This document shows positions 29,479 through 39,616 of a stretch of 64,000 nucleotides of DNA, in pieces. The stretch spans positions 39,663-103,662 of the forward strand of contig JAFLRM010000005.1 in assembly GCA_022511465.1 (NCBI GenBank). Reading direction: 5' to 3'. Position 1 is the stretch's first letter, and every line of letters begins with the position of its first letter. The notes under the pieces are model-generated. The model was not told the DNA's origin. It worked only from the letters and a program-made list of their open reading frames with translations, and did not search any database. Made by a program: the position numbers and the translations under genes. This stretch comes from Acetatifactor sp. (GTDB taxonomy: Bacteria > Bacillota > Clostridia > Lachnospirales > Lachnospiraceae).

Positions 29479-32400
29479 TCAGGTTCTATTTTTCATCTTT
29501 TCAAGGGCTTCCGCCTTCCCCATCCCCTCCAGCATCCGCTGTTCATAGCCGGGGATAGCGCTGTCAAATCCACATACCTTTCGGTAGGCACAATAGGTGC
29601 ACGCTTCCTCTGTCCCTTTTTCATAGGGATTCACGCTGATCTTGCCGTCCAAAATCTCTCGGCCGATGCCGCGCACCTTGTAGTTTACATAATCCGACAC
29701 CACCTGAAGTTCTTCTGCGGACATCACGCCTGACCGGGCCGAGTAGGCGCCGTCCTTTTTCTTCTCCACAGGGATCACGTCGGACTTATCCTGCATATAG
29801 CGATCCAGCCGTGCCACAATGTCAGGCTCCCCGTTTACCACGCCGTTCATGCGAAGTTTTCCCAGAATCTGCTCGTTGATCTCCTGATCCGTCAGCTCCA
29901 CGGTCGTCTCCACTGTGGGATCATCAATATGATAATACAGAAGCGCCGCTGGGATGACTTCCTTGTCCGGATGCCTCTTCGCCTCCATCTCCAAGGCTGC
30001 GTTCATATAGACCACTAACTGCAACTGCAGACCGTAGTATAGTGCCGCCAGGTCAAACTGTCGGTTGCCCGACTTGTAATCGATGACTTTGACGTAGACA
30101 TGCTCCTCGTCTTCAGCAGTGTCAATGCGATCAATGCGTCCTCTCAGGTGCATGTGTTCCCCCTCGGACAGCGCCACGTTGACACTCTCCAGATCCTTTG
30201 CAAAGCGAAAAGACAACTCATAATTGTCCGGTGTAAACGCCCCCTTCTGCAGCTGGTTCTGCAAAGTCAACACGGTTCGTGTCAGTATCCTGCGCATGCG
30301 GGTGATAGCATACTCACCTCTGGCACTGCTGTAGAGCACAGTCTCACCGTAGGTAGCCGCGTATTCTTCCAAAGCCTCTCTCACCGCGTTTTCTCCAAAC
30401 TCCGCCGGAAAATCAAACCACGTATAACCGCTTTCTGCCAGCTTTCCGGCAAAAAGTTCCAGCACAGCATGGTACACGTTTCCCATGTCCACCGCCCCAA
30501 ATCCAAACTCTTCCCGCTCCTTCAAGGTCAGTCCATATTGCAAAAAATGCCGATAGGCGCATGCCGCATAGGTCTCCAAACGTGTGACACTGTTCTCCAA
30601 ATTTCTCCCATACAGCGCTCTTGCCACCGCCTTGGAAAGGGCGGAATCCTGATACCTCCTAAAAGCCGCATCCGTCAAAAGCGCCCGTTTCTTACGCTCT
30701 CCTTCCTCCCCGTAAGCTTGATAGATGGTAAAAAGTTCGCGCTCCCTGTCTCCTCTCACACTGCCCAGGGCATAGTCTCTAAGCTCCCCGGCTAAATAGC
30801 GAAGTCCCTCTCTGGGCGTCACAATCTGCTCTATGACACTGCGGCTCTGCGGATATTGCACCTCGATTCCGGGAAAAAGCTTTCGCACCACATCAATCAG
30901 ATATGCCGGGCGTATGCTCTTGCCCTGACTATTCACCTTAGAGTAGGACAGATACAGCCTGTGGGAAGGCTTTGTCATATTTAAATATAGGTACAGCCTC
31001 TGGATAAACATCTGCTGTCTGGGGCTGGGCGCCAGTTCCAACTCCGACTCTTGAAGAAACTCCCGGTCCATGTCGGAGATGATGCCCCCCTTAGAGGCAT
31101 TCTTGGGAATATTACCATCGTTGATCCCCAAAAAAAACAGTGCCTTCACCTGCTTTAGGCGGGTTCTCTCCATATCACCCACCACCACACGGTCCACATT
31201 CTGGGGAATGGTGCCCACCTCAATCTCACCAAACCCGGCCTCCAAAATATCCGCAAATTCCTGTAGGGAGATGTTCTCCTCCCCCAACAGCCCGTAAATC
31301 TGATCCAAAAGCTCCATCACCAGGCGGTAAATCTGGGCATACTCCCTCTCCTTGGACAGTTGCCCCTGCTCATGGAAAGTGCGCTCAAATTCCACCAGCT
31401 TTTGCTGCACCTGATTCTGTATCAGGAAATCATAGAGCCGGTTGACATAGTCCCTAGCGTGTGCCGTCTTTTCTCCTTGCAGCACGGCCACCTGATCCAT
31501 CATCTGCTGCCGTATCTCGTTCAAATGCTGTAACGGCTCCTCATCCTCCTGCATCTGCGCAGTTTTGGCAGTGAACAGTCTGCTCCACCTCCTAACCCCG
31601 CGGATGCCGGTTTGAATCACATAGTTCTCCAACAGGTCAACGTCCTCCCTTGCGAGACCTGTCAGACCACTCCTCAGATAATGAAATACCGCTTCGTAGG
31701 AAAAGTCCTGAAGATACAGTTCCAGCGCACTCTTGATATACTCGATCATAGGATTTAAAACAATCCCTCTGGTGCGGTCGATAAAACAGGGAATTCCTAT
31801 CTGCTCAAACTCTGCCTCCACATAGGGCGCATAGCCCTCCATATTCCCCATGATGACCGCCATATCCCGGTAGGCAAACTTTTCGGTGCGCACCAACTCT
31901 TGAATGAGAAGCCCTGTCTGGTGCACCTCATCTCTGGGCGCAGTAGTCTCAAAAATCTGAATCTCTTCCTGCTCTCCCGCAAAAGCCTCCGTCGTGTAGC
32001 GGAAAAGCCCTCTCTCCAGATGCAGCAGGGCAGGTGCCTCCAGAAAGCGGTGGCTGCCGTTTCTACGCACTTCGCACTTGTCCACAAAGAGATCCTGTTT
32101 CACAGGATCCTGAAAGCAGACTGCCTCTCCCTCACCTGCCAAAATGAACACATCGCGTCCTCTGGCGACTCCTGCCTGCTCTGCCAGCCTCTCCAGATCC
32201 GCCACCGTCTTCTTACTTAAGTGAAACAACCTTTGCTCCCCGTCCACTTCGTAGGGATATTCTCCCTCCCCCAAAGTCACAGTCACTATGGTTTCTGCGC
32301 TGAGACGCATGACCTCCTGGATCAGGCGGTTTTGGATGGGCGTAAATCCCGTAAAGCCGTCAAACACCACCACACTGTCCGGCAGCAGCTTAGACTTTGC

Positions 32401-32964
32401 AAGCAAACGCCTTAGCACATCCAGCGTCTCCTCGGTTGTGATGAAATTATCCTTGATATATTCCTGAAAGCCTCTATATAGAGTCTGCAGATCCCGCAGC
32501 TTATGGGACAGGGCGCCCCGCTTCCTGGCAAAACGGATCAGCTTATCCACGTCCTCCGCGCTGATGCCATACTGCATAAACTCAGAGATCGCACTTTTCA
32601 CTTCGTGTATATAGCCCTGCTTGTGCAGAAAGCTTCCCAGCGCGGGCAGCTCCTCCTTAAGTCCGGCAGCCACTTTCTGCAGCACCAGACTCTTGCCCGT
32701 GTCATCCAACACAAGAACCTCTCTGCTCCCCACTTCCTCTAGAATACGATGGTTGAGCCTGCCAAAGCTAAGCACATCAATGTTCATGATGCCGCCCCGA
32801 TCGTGCAGCGTCACCAGATCTTTCTGCGTCTGCATGGTAAACTGATCCGGCACAAGGATCAGAAAATTCTGCTTTGGATGCGCAAGGGAACGCTCTATGA
32901 TCTCCGTGTAGATCCCCCTGCTCTTCCCTGCCCCCGACGGGCCAAAATAAAACCGTAAACTCAT
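29479..32964 (-). CDS. addB: ATP-dependent nuclease subunit B
   Basis: 1161 aa; GPSGAGKS near N-terminus, Fe-S cysteines (CAYRHF...CTYCAYRKVC) and DYKSG nuclease motif. Confidence 0.93.
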   Translation of the reverse strand: MSLRFYFGPSGAGKSRGIYTEIIERSLAHPKQNFLILVPDQFTMQTQKDLVTLHDRGGIMNIDVLSFGRLNHRILEEVGSREVLVLDDTGKSLVLQKVAAGLKEELPALGSFLHKQGYIHEVKSAISEFMQYGISAEDVDKLIRFARKRGALSHKLRDLQTLYRGFQEYIKDNFITTEETLDVLRRLLAKSKLLPDSVVVFDGFTGFTPIQNRLIQEVMRLSAETIVTVTLGEGEYPYEVDGEQRLFHLSKKTVADLERLAEQAGVARGRDVFILAGEGEAVCFQDPVKQDLFVDKCEVRRNGSHRFLEAPALLHLERGLFRYTTEAFAGEQEEIQIFETTAPRDEVHQTGLLIQELVRTEKFAYRDMAVIMGNMEGYAPYVEAEFEQIGIPCFIDRTRGIVLNPMIEYIKSALELYLQDFSYEAVFHYLRSGLTGLAREDVDLLENYVIQTGIRGVRRWSRLFTAKTAQMQEDEEPLQHLNEIRQQMMDQVAVLQGEKTAHARDYVNRLYDFLIQNQVQQKLVEFERTFHEQGQLSKEREYAQIYRLVMELLDQIYGLLGEENISLQEFADILEAGFGEIEVGTIPQNVDRVVVGDMERTRLKQVKALFFLGINDGNIPKNASKGGIISDMDREFLQESELELAPSPRQQMFIQRLYLYLNMTKPSHRLYLSYSKVNSQGKSIRPAYLIDVVRKLFPGIEVQYPQSRSVIEQIVTPREGLRYLAGELRDYALGSVRGDRERELFTIYQAYGEEGERKKRALLTDAAFRRYQDSALSKAVARALYGRNLENSVTRLETYAACAYRHFLQYGLTLKEREEFGFGAVDMGNVYHAVLELFAGKLAESGYTWFDFPAEFGENAVREALEEYAATYGETVLYSSARGEYAITRMRRILTRTVLTLQNQLQKGAFTPDNYELSFRFAKDLESVNVALSEGEHMHLRGRIDRIDTAEDEEHVYVKVIDYKSGNRQFDLAALYYGLQLQLVVYMNAALEMEAKRHPDKEVIPAALLYYHIDDPTVETTVELTDQEINEQILGKLRMNGVVNGEPDIVARLDRYMQDKSDVIPVEKKKDGAYSARSGVMSAEELQVVSDYVNYKVRGIGREILDGKISVNPYEKGTEEACTYCAYRKVCGFDSAIPGYEQRMLEGMGKAEALEKMKNRT

Positions 32965-33602
32965 AATGTTTCCTCTTTTATGTAAAACCTCCAGAGATAA
33001 TCCGCCGCTTCTTCCGCGTAATCGATACCGATCCGCTTCCCGGCCTGAATCTGCGACGAATCGATTGCAATTCCCTCCGTCACATAAAAAGTTTTGCTCT
33101 CCACCAAGTCAACATCGTTGTCCGCCCGCGTGATATCCATGGCAATGCACAGCTTTCCCGGGCCGTCTGCCAGATGCTTTTCGACAGATGCCGGTATCTG
33201 CGATACCTGCTTTTTCTGACGCTGCTTCCGCATTCGAAGCTCCAGCATGCGCTCTCTGGACGCTTCATCCGCCGGCACCACACTGCGGATCAGCACTGCC
33301 TGCGGCACGTCCTCCACCGCCGCAGCAATATTCATACAACTGTACATCCCATAGATCAAATACACGTAGGATGTGCCCCCGACATGAAACATCGGTTCCG
33401 TGCGATCCGTCCGTCTGCCGCCATAAGTGTGGGAACCCTTGTCCTCCACCCCCATGTAACTCTCCACCTCCGTGATAACCCCACGGATCGTCCCAACCTC
33501 CGTCTCATGCACCAGCACCTTCCCCAAAAGCTCCTTCGCCACCGTGATCCCATCTCTTGTGAAAAAGGAGCGGGAAAGTCTGCCCTGTACCTCTACTTCC
33601 AT
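32961..33602 (-). CDS. DNA-3-methyladenine glycosylase (AAG/MPG family)
   Basis: ELLGKVLVHE, ITEVESYMGVEDKGSHTYGGRRTDRTEPMF; overlaps addB by ATGA. Confidence 0.92.
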   Translation of the reverse strand: MEVEVQGRLSRSFFTRDGITVAKELLGKVLVHETEVGTIRGVITEVESYMGVEDKGSHTYGGRRTDRTEPMFHVGGTSYVYLIYGMYSCMNIAAAVEDVPQAVLIRSVVPADEASRERMLELRMRKQRQKKQVSQIPASVEKHLADGPGKLCIAMDITRADNDVDLVESKTFYVTEGIAIDSSQIQAGKRIGIDYAEEAADYLWRFYIKEETL

Positions 33603-33614
33603 TTTCTGCCCTCT

Positions 33615-34367
33615 CTATCGCATCTTAAGCTCCACCGGACAATGGTCCGACCCCATCACCTGCGTGTGGATCCGTGCATCCACCAGCCGCTCTTTCAGAC
33701 ACTCCGACACCACAAAATAGTCAATGCGCCATCCCGCATTCTTCGCTCTTGCCTGAAACATATAGGACCACCACGAATAGATCCCCGTCTGCTCCGGATA
33801 AAAATACCGGTAAGTATCCACAAAACCACTCTCCAAGACCTTTCCAAAGCAGGCTCTCTCCTCATCCGTAAAGCCCGCGCTCTGATGATTTGTCTTCGGA
33901 TTCTTCAAATCGATCTCCTGATGTGCCACATTCAGATCCCCACAGTAGATCACAGGCTTTTTCTTCTCTAATCCTTTAATATGATCCAGAAATGCCTCCT
34001 CCCACCGCATCCGGTACTCCAGACGCGTAAGCTCTCTCTGAGAGTTTGGCACATACACCGTCACCACATAGAAATCAGCAAACTCCGCCGTGATCACACG
34101 CCCTTCATGGTCATGCTCCTCCACACCGATCCCGTAGGTCACCTCTACCGGCGTCTCCTTGCAAAATAAAGCGGTTCCCGAGTACCCCTTTTTCTCCGCA
34201 TAATTCCAATACTGATGATAGCCCGGCAACTCCAGATCATGCTGCCCTTCCTGAAGCTTCGTCTCCTGAAGGCAGAACACATCCGCATCCGCCTCCTGGA
34301 AAAAATCTAAGAACCCCTTTTGCAGACAGGCTCTCAATCCATTTACGTTCCACGATACCAGTTTCAC
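33615..34367 (-). CDS. Exodeoxyribonuclease III (AP endonuclease)
   Basis: SWNVNGLRACLQKGF, LQETKLQ, CGDLNVAH, GSDHCPVEL. Confidence 0.95.
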   Translation of the reverse strand: MKLVSWNVNGLRACLQKGFLDFFQEADADVFCLQETKLQEGQHDLELPGYHQYWNYAEKKGYSGTALFCKETPVEVTYGIGVEEHDHEGRVITAEFADFYVVTVYVPNSQRELTRLEYRMRWEEAFLDHIKGLEKKKPVIYCGDLNVAHQEIDLKNPKTNHQSAGFTDEERACFGKVLESGFVDTYRYFYPEQTGIYSWWSYMFQARAKNAGWRIDYFVVSECLKERLVDARIHTQVMGSDHCPVELKMR

Positions 34368-34413
34368 CTGTACTCCTCCTGCTTAATCTAAATGATGCAA
34401 AGCAATTTTCTAT

Positions 34414-34457
34414 CAAAAAAAGTGCTATGACATTACGAACCAGTAACATCATAGCAC
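34414..34457 (-). terminator. Intrinsic terminator after the 34500..35300 SDR
   Basis: Minus strand GTGCTATGATGTTACTGGTTCGTAATGTCATAGCACTTTTTTTG. Confidence 0.85.
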
Positions 34458-34499
34458 AAATTCCGCTTCTTTGAAACAGTCCTTTCCGTTCTTTGCTCC

Positions 34500-35300
34500 C
34501 TATGGCCTCTGGCCCAGACCACCCTCCAGAGTGATAGTCTCACCAGTCATAAATTTAAAGTCAGGGGAGGCCAGCTGTACGCACACGCGCCCAATCTCCT
34601 CCTCCGCATCTCCGTAGTGTCCCATGGGCGGCATCTTCACATTCTGCTTGAATGCCTCCGGATACGCCTGCTCAAACTTCTCCAGCTGGGCCGTCCACGC
34701 CAGCGGGCAGACAATGTTCACATTGATGCCGTCCTTGCCCCATTCAGTCGCCGCCACACGGGTCAGTCCTCGGATACCCTCCTTGGCAGCCGCATACGCA
34801 CACTGTCCATAGTTGCCAAAGAGTCCGGCCCCTGATGCAAAGTTGATCACAGAACCTTTTGTTTTGGCCAGATAGGGGTAGCACTCTTTCATATAGTAAA
34901 AGGTGGCGTACAATCCGGAGTAGAGCGCCAGATCGAACTGTTCGGTGGTATGATCCGCCAGTGTCACTCCTGAAGCGGATGCCTGTGCATTGTTGATCAG
35001 AACATGGATATCTCCAAAAGTATCAATCGTCTGTTTTACCACATTCTTTACCACCGTCTCGTTATCGGCACCCGCATTGACGTCTGCCTGTACCGTGAGC
35101 ACCTTGATACCATACTTTTCCTCCAGATCCGCTTTCGCATCGTCCAGCTTCTGAACGTTGCGCCCGGTGATCACCAGATTAGCACCCTCTTTGGCGTAAG
35201 CAGTTGCAATACCGTAACCGATGGAGCCGCATCGTCCATTGCTGAGCGTGGCTTTGCCGGCGCCCGTAACGATCGCTGTCTTACCTGTCAAAAAACCCAT
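34500..35300 (-). CDS. SDR oxidoreductase strongly resembling bacterial bile-acid 12alpha-hydroxysteroid dehydrogenase
   Basis: Signatures INNAQASASG, DLALYSGLYATFYYMKECYPYL, GSVINFASGAGLFGNYGQC-YAAAKEGIRGL-RVAATEWGKD, ETITLEGGLGQRP, recalled as shared with clostridial 12alpha-HSDH. Confidence 0.75.
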   Translation of the reverse strand: MGFLTGKTAIVTGAGKATLSNGRCGSIGYGIATAYAKEGANLVITGRNVQKLDDAKADLEEKYGIKVLTVQADVNAGADNETVVKNVVKQTIDTFGDIHVLINNAQASASGVTLADHTTEQFDLALYSGLYATFYYMKECYPYLAKTKGSVINFASGAGLFGNYGQCAYAAAKEGIRGLTRVAATEWGKDGINVNIVCPLAWTAQLEKFEQAYPEAFKQNVKMPPMGHYGDAEEEIGRVCVQLASPDFKFMTGETITLEGGLGQRP

Positions 35301-35493
35301 TGTAGTACCTCCTTATTCTGCTCTTTCCTTTGATTATAACCAGTCTAACATTTTCTATGAATAGCGTCAATTCTCATCACTTTTAGGTGGAAAAAAAACG
35401 CAAGGTCTGATACAATAATACCGTCGGCCGCTAAGAGTGCGCACTATCGCAATAAAGCGATTCTTGACACACCATAAGACAGGGAGATACACC

Positions 35494-36324
35494 ATGACAA
35501 CCAACGTGAATTCGGGAAAAATGAGAAATTTGCTCAAGAAGAAGCTCTTTTTGTTTGATATCGACGGCACCATTGCCGTGGGAGATACGCTCTATGCAGG
35601 AAGCCGGGAGCTTCTTGATCACATCGCAGCGATCGGCGGCAAAGCATACTATATTACCAACAATTCTACCAGAAGTGGAGCTGACTATGTCAAAAAGTTT
35701 CGGGATGCTTTCGGCCTTGAGACCACCGAGGATCAGTTCGTCACCTCGGGCTACATGACCATCCGTTTCCTGAAAGAGAATTACACAGGCAAAAAAATTT
35801 TTGTCCTGGGAACCGCTTCTTTCGTGGAAGAGCTTCGCAGAAATGGGCTCTGTGTTACGGAGATCTGTGAAAAAGGGATCGCCTGTGTGCTGGTGGCTTA
35901 CGACAGCGAACTAAATTACAAGAAACTGATTCAGATCAGCCATGTGCTCCTCACTATGGACGTGCCTTTTTACGCTACCAATCCGGATCTGCGCTGTCCT
36001 ACAGACTTTGGCTTTATCCCTGACTGTGGAGCCATCTGCGACATGGTCACAGCTACCACGGACAAAGTTCCCATATACCTTGGAAAGCCGAACAAGGAAA
36101 TGGTGATCCGCTGCCTCGAACTGTCTAAGTTTACTCCGGAGGAGACTCTGGTGGTGGGTGACCGACTTTACACCGACATCGCCTGCGGCATCAACGGCGG
36201 CGTGGACACCTGCGTAGTCTTCACCGGGGAGGCCAAACCGTCCGATCTAGTCAATACCTCCTACCAGCCCACCTACGCATTTACGAGCATAGCGGAGCTT
36301 TACCGTGCCTGCTGTGCCCGATAG
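35494..36324 (+). CDS. HAD-IIA family hydrolase (NagD-like)
   Basis: LFLFDIDGTIAVGDTLYAGSRELLD, TNNSTRS, VVGDRLYTDIACG; start at MTTNVNSG after GGGAGA. Confidence 0.9.
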   Translation: MTTNVNSGKMRNLLKKKLFLFDIDGTIAVGDTLYAGSRELLDHIAAIGGKAYYITNNSTRSGADYVKKFRDAFGLETTEDQFVTSGYMTIRFLKENYTGKKIFVLGTASFVEELRRNGLCVTEICEKGIACVLVAYDSELNYKKLIQISHVLLTMDVPFYATNPDLRCPTDFGFIPDCGAICDMVTATTDKVPIYLGKPNKEMVIRCLELSKFTPEETLVVGDRLYTDIACGINGGVDTCVVFTGEAKPSDLVNTSYQPTYAFTSIAELYRACCAR

Positions 36325-36352
36325 CTTCGCCTTTGATAACCCTCTTTTGCTT

Positions 36353-37252
36353 TTAAATACTCTTTTTAATGATACCGATTCCCAAAGGGTACGGACCTGT
36401 GTGAACAGCAATCGTCGCTCCGATCTGATAGATTGGGATCTCCACCTCACCGTATCCTTTTTCTTTAATGACATTCACCAGATCCTCCCGGAATCTCTCG
36501 GCTTCCTCCCTGTCATATCCATATCCCACGCAGATACTGTAACTATCGGTGGATGCATTCTGCTCTTTCAGGTAGTTCAAAAGGAGATCTATTGTTTTAT
36601 TCACGGTTCCTCTTCTGCTCCTGCCAATGCCGGAGGCAAATATCTCTCCCTGCTTCAACGTGATAATGGGGCGGATCCCCAACACGCTTCCCGCCACGCT
36701 GGCCACTTTTCCAATGCGTCCGCCATGTTTCAAATACTCTATATTACCCACAGTGAAAAAGATTCTGCCCGTGGCCTTGATCTCCTCCAATCTTGCCACT
36801 GTTTGCATATAATCCATGCCTTCGTCCCGCATCCGCACCGCCTCCAGCACATAGATCCCCTGCAGGACCGTGTCGACTGTGGAATCGATGACCGAGATCT
36901 GTGCGTCCGGGAATTCCTCCAGGATCATATCCCTGGCATTGCTGGCGGACACCACCGACCCGCTGAATTTGGCAGTAATACAGATACAGATAACAGGAGT
37001 CCCCGCCTTCGCATAGGGCAGGAATACATCTACATAGTCTTGCGCGGAAGGCATGGAAGACTTGGGGTATACTTTGGAATTGTCTACCATCTGTTGGTAG
37101 AATTCCCGCACGCCAATCTCCACCATCTCTTTTTGATAATGCTCCTCGTCAAAGGACACATAAAAGGGCACTACCGTCACATTCTTCTCCGCCGCAAGCT
37201 CCGGAGGAAGATCACAGGATCCGTCACTGATAATATGATATTTCTCACTCAT
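36353..37252 (-). CDS. DegV family (fatty-acid-binding) protein
   Basis: YHIISDGSCDLPPELA, VIDSTVDTVLQG and C-terminal GPYPLGIGI. Confidence 0.92.
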   Translation of the reverse strand: MSEKYHIISDGSCDLPPELAAEKNVTVVPFYVSFDEEHYQKEMVEIGVREFYQQMVDNSKVYPKSSMPSAQDYVDVFLPYAKAGTPVICICITAKFSGSVVSASNARDMILEEFPDAQISVIDSTVDTVLQGIYVLEAVRMRDEGMDYMQTVARLEEIKATGRIFFTVGNIEYLKHGGRIGKVASVAGSVLGIRPIITLKQGEIFASGIGRSRRGTVNKTIDLLLNYLKEQNASTDSYSICVGYGYDREEAERFREDLVNVIKEKGYGEVEIPIYQIGATIAVHTGPYPLGIGIIKKSI

Positions 37253-37462
37253 TTTAGCCTCCATGCCACTTCTGTGGCATTTTTTCTTTACAGAGCATAG
37301 AATACCATTTTATAACAAAAAAATCAATATGTTTTGGCATTATTATTACAATTAGTAGAAATAAAAATCTTTTTATATGGTTTTCATAACTACATACAAA
37401 GTGACATCTTTAGAGAAAGTTACGCTTGCAATTCTTTGTCATCGTGCTATAATAATTGTCAT

Positions 37463-37536
37463 GGAAGCATAGCTCAGCCGGGATGAGCGTTCGCCTCACA
37501 CGCGAGAGGTCATGGGTTCGAGCCCCATTGCTTCCA
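37463..37536 (+). tRNA. tRNA-Val (anticodon CAC)
   Basis: Acceptor GGAAGCA/TGCTTCC, loop C-T-CAC-A-C on stem TTCGC/GCGAG, T-arm ATGGGTTCGAGCCCCAT. Confidence 0.93.
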
Positions 37537-37541
37537 TTTTC

Positions 37542-38546
37542 TTATTTCATAACCTCTTCATATACTCTAAGTACATTCCCTGCAAAGATCATATCCAGCT
37601 CCTTCTCAGTGTACCCCGCATCTTTCAGCGCTTTCCATAGCCGCTCCATACTTTGCACACCGGGCAGCCCTTCGTTGGTGTCAATCCCGTCAAAGTCGCT
37701 CCCAAGTCCCAACACCTGGATCCCACCTATGTTTGTGATATGCTTTGCATGACGCACCACATCCTCCACAGCACCGGGATTGTACTGGCCACGAGGCACT
37801 TCCCGAAGGAAGTCCGCACAGTAATTAAGCCCCATGACGCCGCCCCGTTCCGCCAGCTTCCGGATCATGTCATCCGTCAGATTGCGCACACAGCGGCACA
37901 CGCTCCGCGCGTTGGAATGGCTGGCCACAAAGGGTTTTTTCGCATGCTCATACACCTGATAGAAGCCCGCATCCGAAAGGTGGGACACGTCCGCGATCAT
38001 TCCCAGACGCTCCATCTCCTCCACAAACTCCTCGCCCCGCTCCGTGAGTCCGTCGGTGACATTGGGCTGATAGAGAAATTCTTCCGGTGCGTTTCCTTTC
38101 TCCTTCGCGTTCAGGTTAGGATGTCCCAGCTCATTGGGATAGTTCCAGGTCAGCGTCAACATCCGTACTCCCATTTGATATAGTCCGCGCAGCTTCTCGA
38201 TCTCTCCCCCGCAGACAGCGCCCTCCTCCACAGTGAGCAGCGACGACAGCTTTCCGGCGGCCTCATTTTCGGCAATATCCGCAAAACGATACACCGGTGC
38301 GATCCAATCAGCATTCTCTAAAAGTTCCTCCTGATAGAGCCGGTGAAGCTGACAGACCTTCTCCCATGGGTGGACACATTTCCCCCGATCCACAAACAGT
38401 GCAAAATTCTGCAGGAGATACCCACTCTCCCTCAGGCGCTTTAGATCCACATGCAGATCATTCTCCTGCAGGGAAACCTTCTCCCCTTTTTCTCTCCGAT
38501 TCCAAAGCACGGATATGGTATCACAGTGCATATCAACAACTCTCAT
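37542..38546 (-). CDS. Membrane (renal-type) dipeptidase
   Basis: MRVVDMHCDTIS, DVSHLSDAGF, ASHSNAR, LGSDFDGI. Confidence 0.92.
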   Translation of the reverse strand: MRVVDMHCDTISVLWNRREKGEKVSLQENDLHVDLKRLRESGYLLQNFALFVDRGKCVHPWEKVCQLHRLYQEELLENADWIAPVYRFADIAENEAAGKLSSLLTVEEGAVCGGEIEKLRGLYQMGVRMLTLTWNYPNELGHPNLNAKEKGNAPEEFLYQPNVTDGLTERGEEFVEEMERLGMIADVSHLSDAGFYQVYEHAKKPFVASHSNARSVCRCVRNLTDDMIRKLAERGGVMGLNYCADFLREVPRGQYNPGAVEDVVRHAKHITNIGGIQVLGLGSDFDGIDTNEGLPGVQSMERLWKALKDAGYTEKELDMIFAGNVLRVYEEVMK

Positions 38547-38676
38547 GCGCTGTCCCCCTTTCTGCCTTTGATCACCATTTTCCTCTATTTGACCTATGCG
38601 CTTTTTCCTCCTGTTATTCCTGCAGACAGGCATCTACATTCTCCCGATCCAACTCCTACTCTGTGATGATCACGCC

Positions 38677-39594
38677 CTACGGCACATTCTCCACCACATG
38701 GCTCTTTAAGTATTCTTTCCAGAGGGGAATATACTGAGCCTTTAAATGAACACCGTCAAAGGTATAAGATCTCACCAATCCGTCGGTCTCATCACAGACT
38801 ACCGGATTCACGTCCAGATAGTAAGTTCTCACATTATCAACCATCTGGGAGAGGCCCTCATTTTTCTCCTCAATTCCCTCGTTGGTAATATAGTCTCCAT
38901 GTGCGGAGCGCTCGCTTGTCACCTTCAGGATCCCTTGAACATAGATGACCGCATCCGGCTGCAGCTCCCTGATACGATTCACTACCTCCGCATACTTTGC
39001 AAGAAAAGTTTCCGTCGTCCCAGTGCCCAACTCATTGATCCCCACCATCAGGTAAATTTTGCCAAACTGCCGATCGGACAGCGCATCCTCTATGGTGACA
39101 TCATCTCCATCGTCCCCCTTGGCAACCACTGTGTCCAAAAGCCGATAGATCGTCATCCCGGTCTCTGCATAGAAAGTGGACACCTCTTCCAGATCGCCGT
39201 ACTCAAACAATCCTACAATGCGGGAGTCCCCGATAAACAGTGCATCCGAAAAATAATCATCCTCCACATCGGTGTAGATCACCTCACTGATATCCCGATA
39301 GTCCGGAAGCACCACCCCCTGCACAGCATCCATCCCTTGAATGTCGCCCTGAACGCCATTTTCCTCTGCTGTCTCAAGTCTTTGGCTCTCTTCTACCGGC
39401 TTTTTTGCTGCAAGCATTTCCTGGGACAGATTGGCTTCCTCCGTGATCTTTTTGTCTCTCGTCCGACTATATATATCCTCCAGAGCCTTGGCATAAATTT
39501 TCTCCGGATCGAAGAATACCATATAAAATACACCACAGACGATCAGCATGATCAAAAAAGACCACTTTCCGGTTCTCCTTCTCAACCCACTCAT
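38677..39594 (-). CDS. SGNH/GDSL-family esterase, membrane anchored
   Basis: DALFIGDSRIVGL (block I), MVGINELG, FDGVHL; N-terminal TM. Confidence 0.85.
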   Translation of the reverse strand: MSGLRRRTGKWSFLIMLIVCGVFYMVFFDPEKIYAKALEDIYSRTRDKKITEEANLSQEMLAAKKPVEESQRLETAEENGVQGDIQGMDAVQGVVLPDYRDISEVIYTDVEDDYFSDALFIGDSRIVGLFEYGDLEEVSTFYAETGMTIYRLLDTVVAKGDDGDDVTIEDALSDRQFGKIYLMVGINELGTGTTETFLAKYAEVVNRIRELQPDAVIYVQGILKVTSERSAHGDYITNEGIEEKNEGLSQMVDNVRTYYLDVNPVVCDETDGLVRSYTFDGVHLKAQYIPLWKEYLKSHVVENVP

Positions 39595-39616
39595 ATTCTC
39601 AACCTCATTTCTTCTG

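Noticed and set aside
34381-34460. Inverted repeat AGTGCTATGA...TCATAGCAC considered as a riboswitch or regulator site
   Set aside because: Position at the SDR 3' end followed by seven Us is a plain intrinsic terminator.
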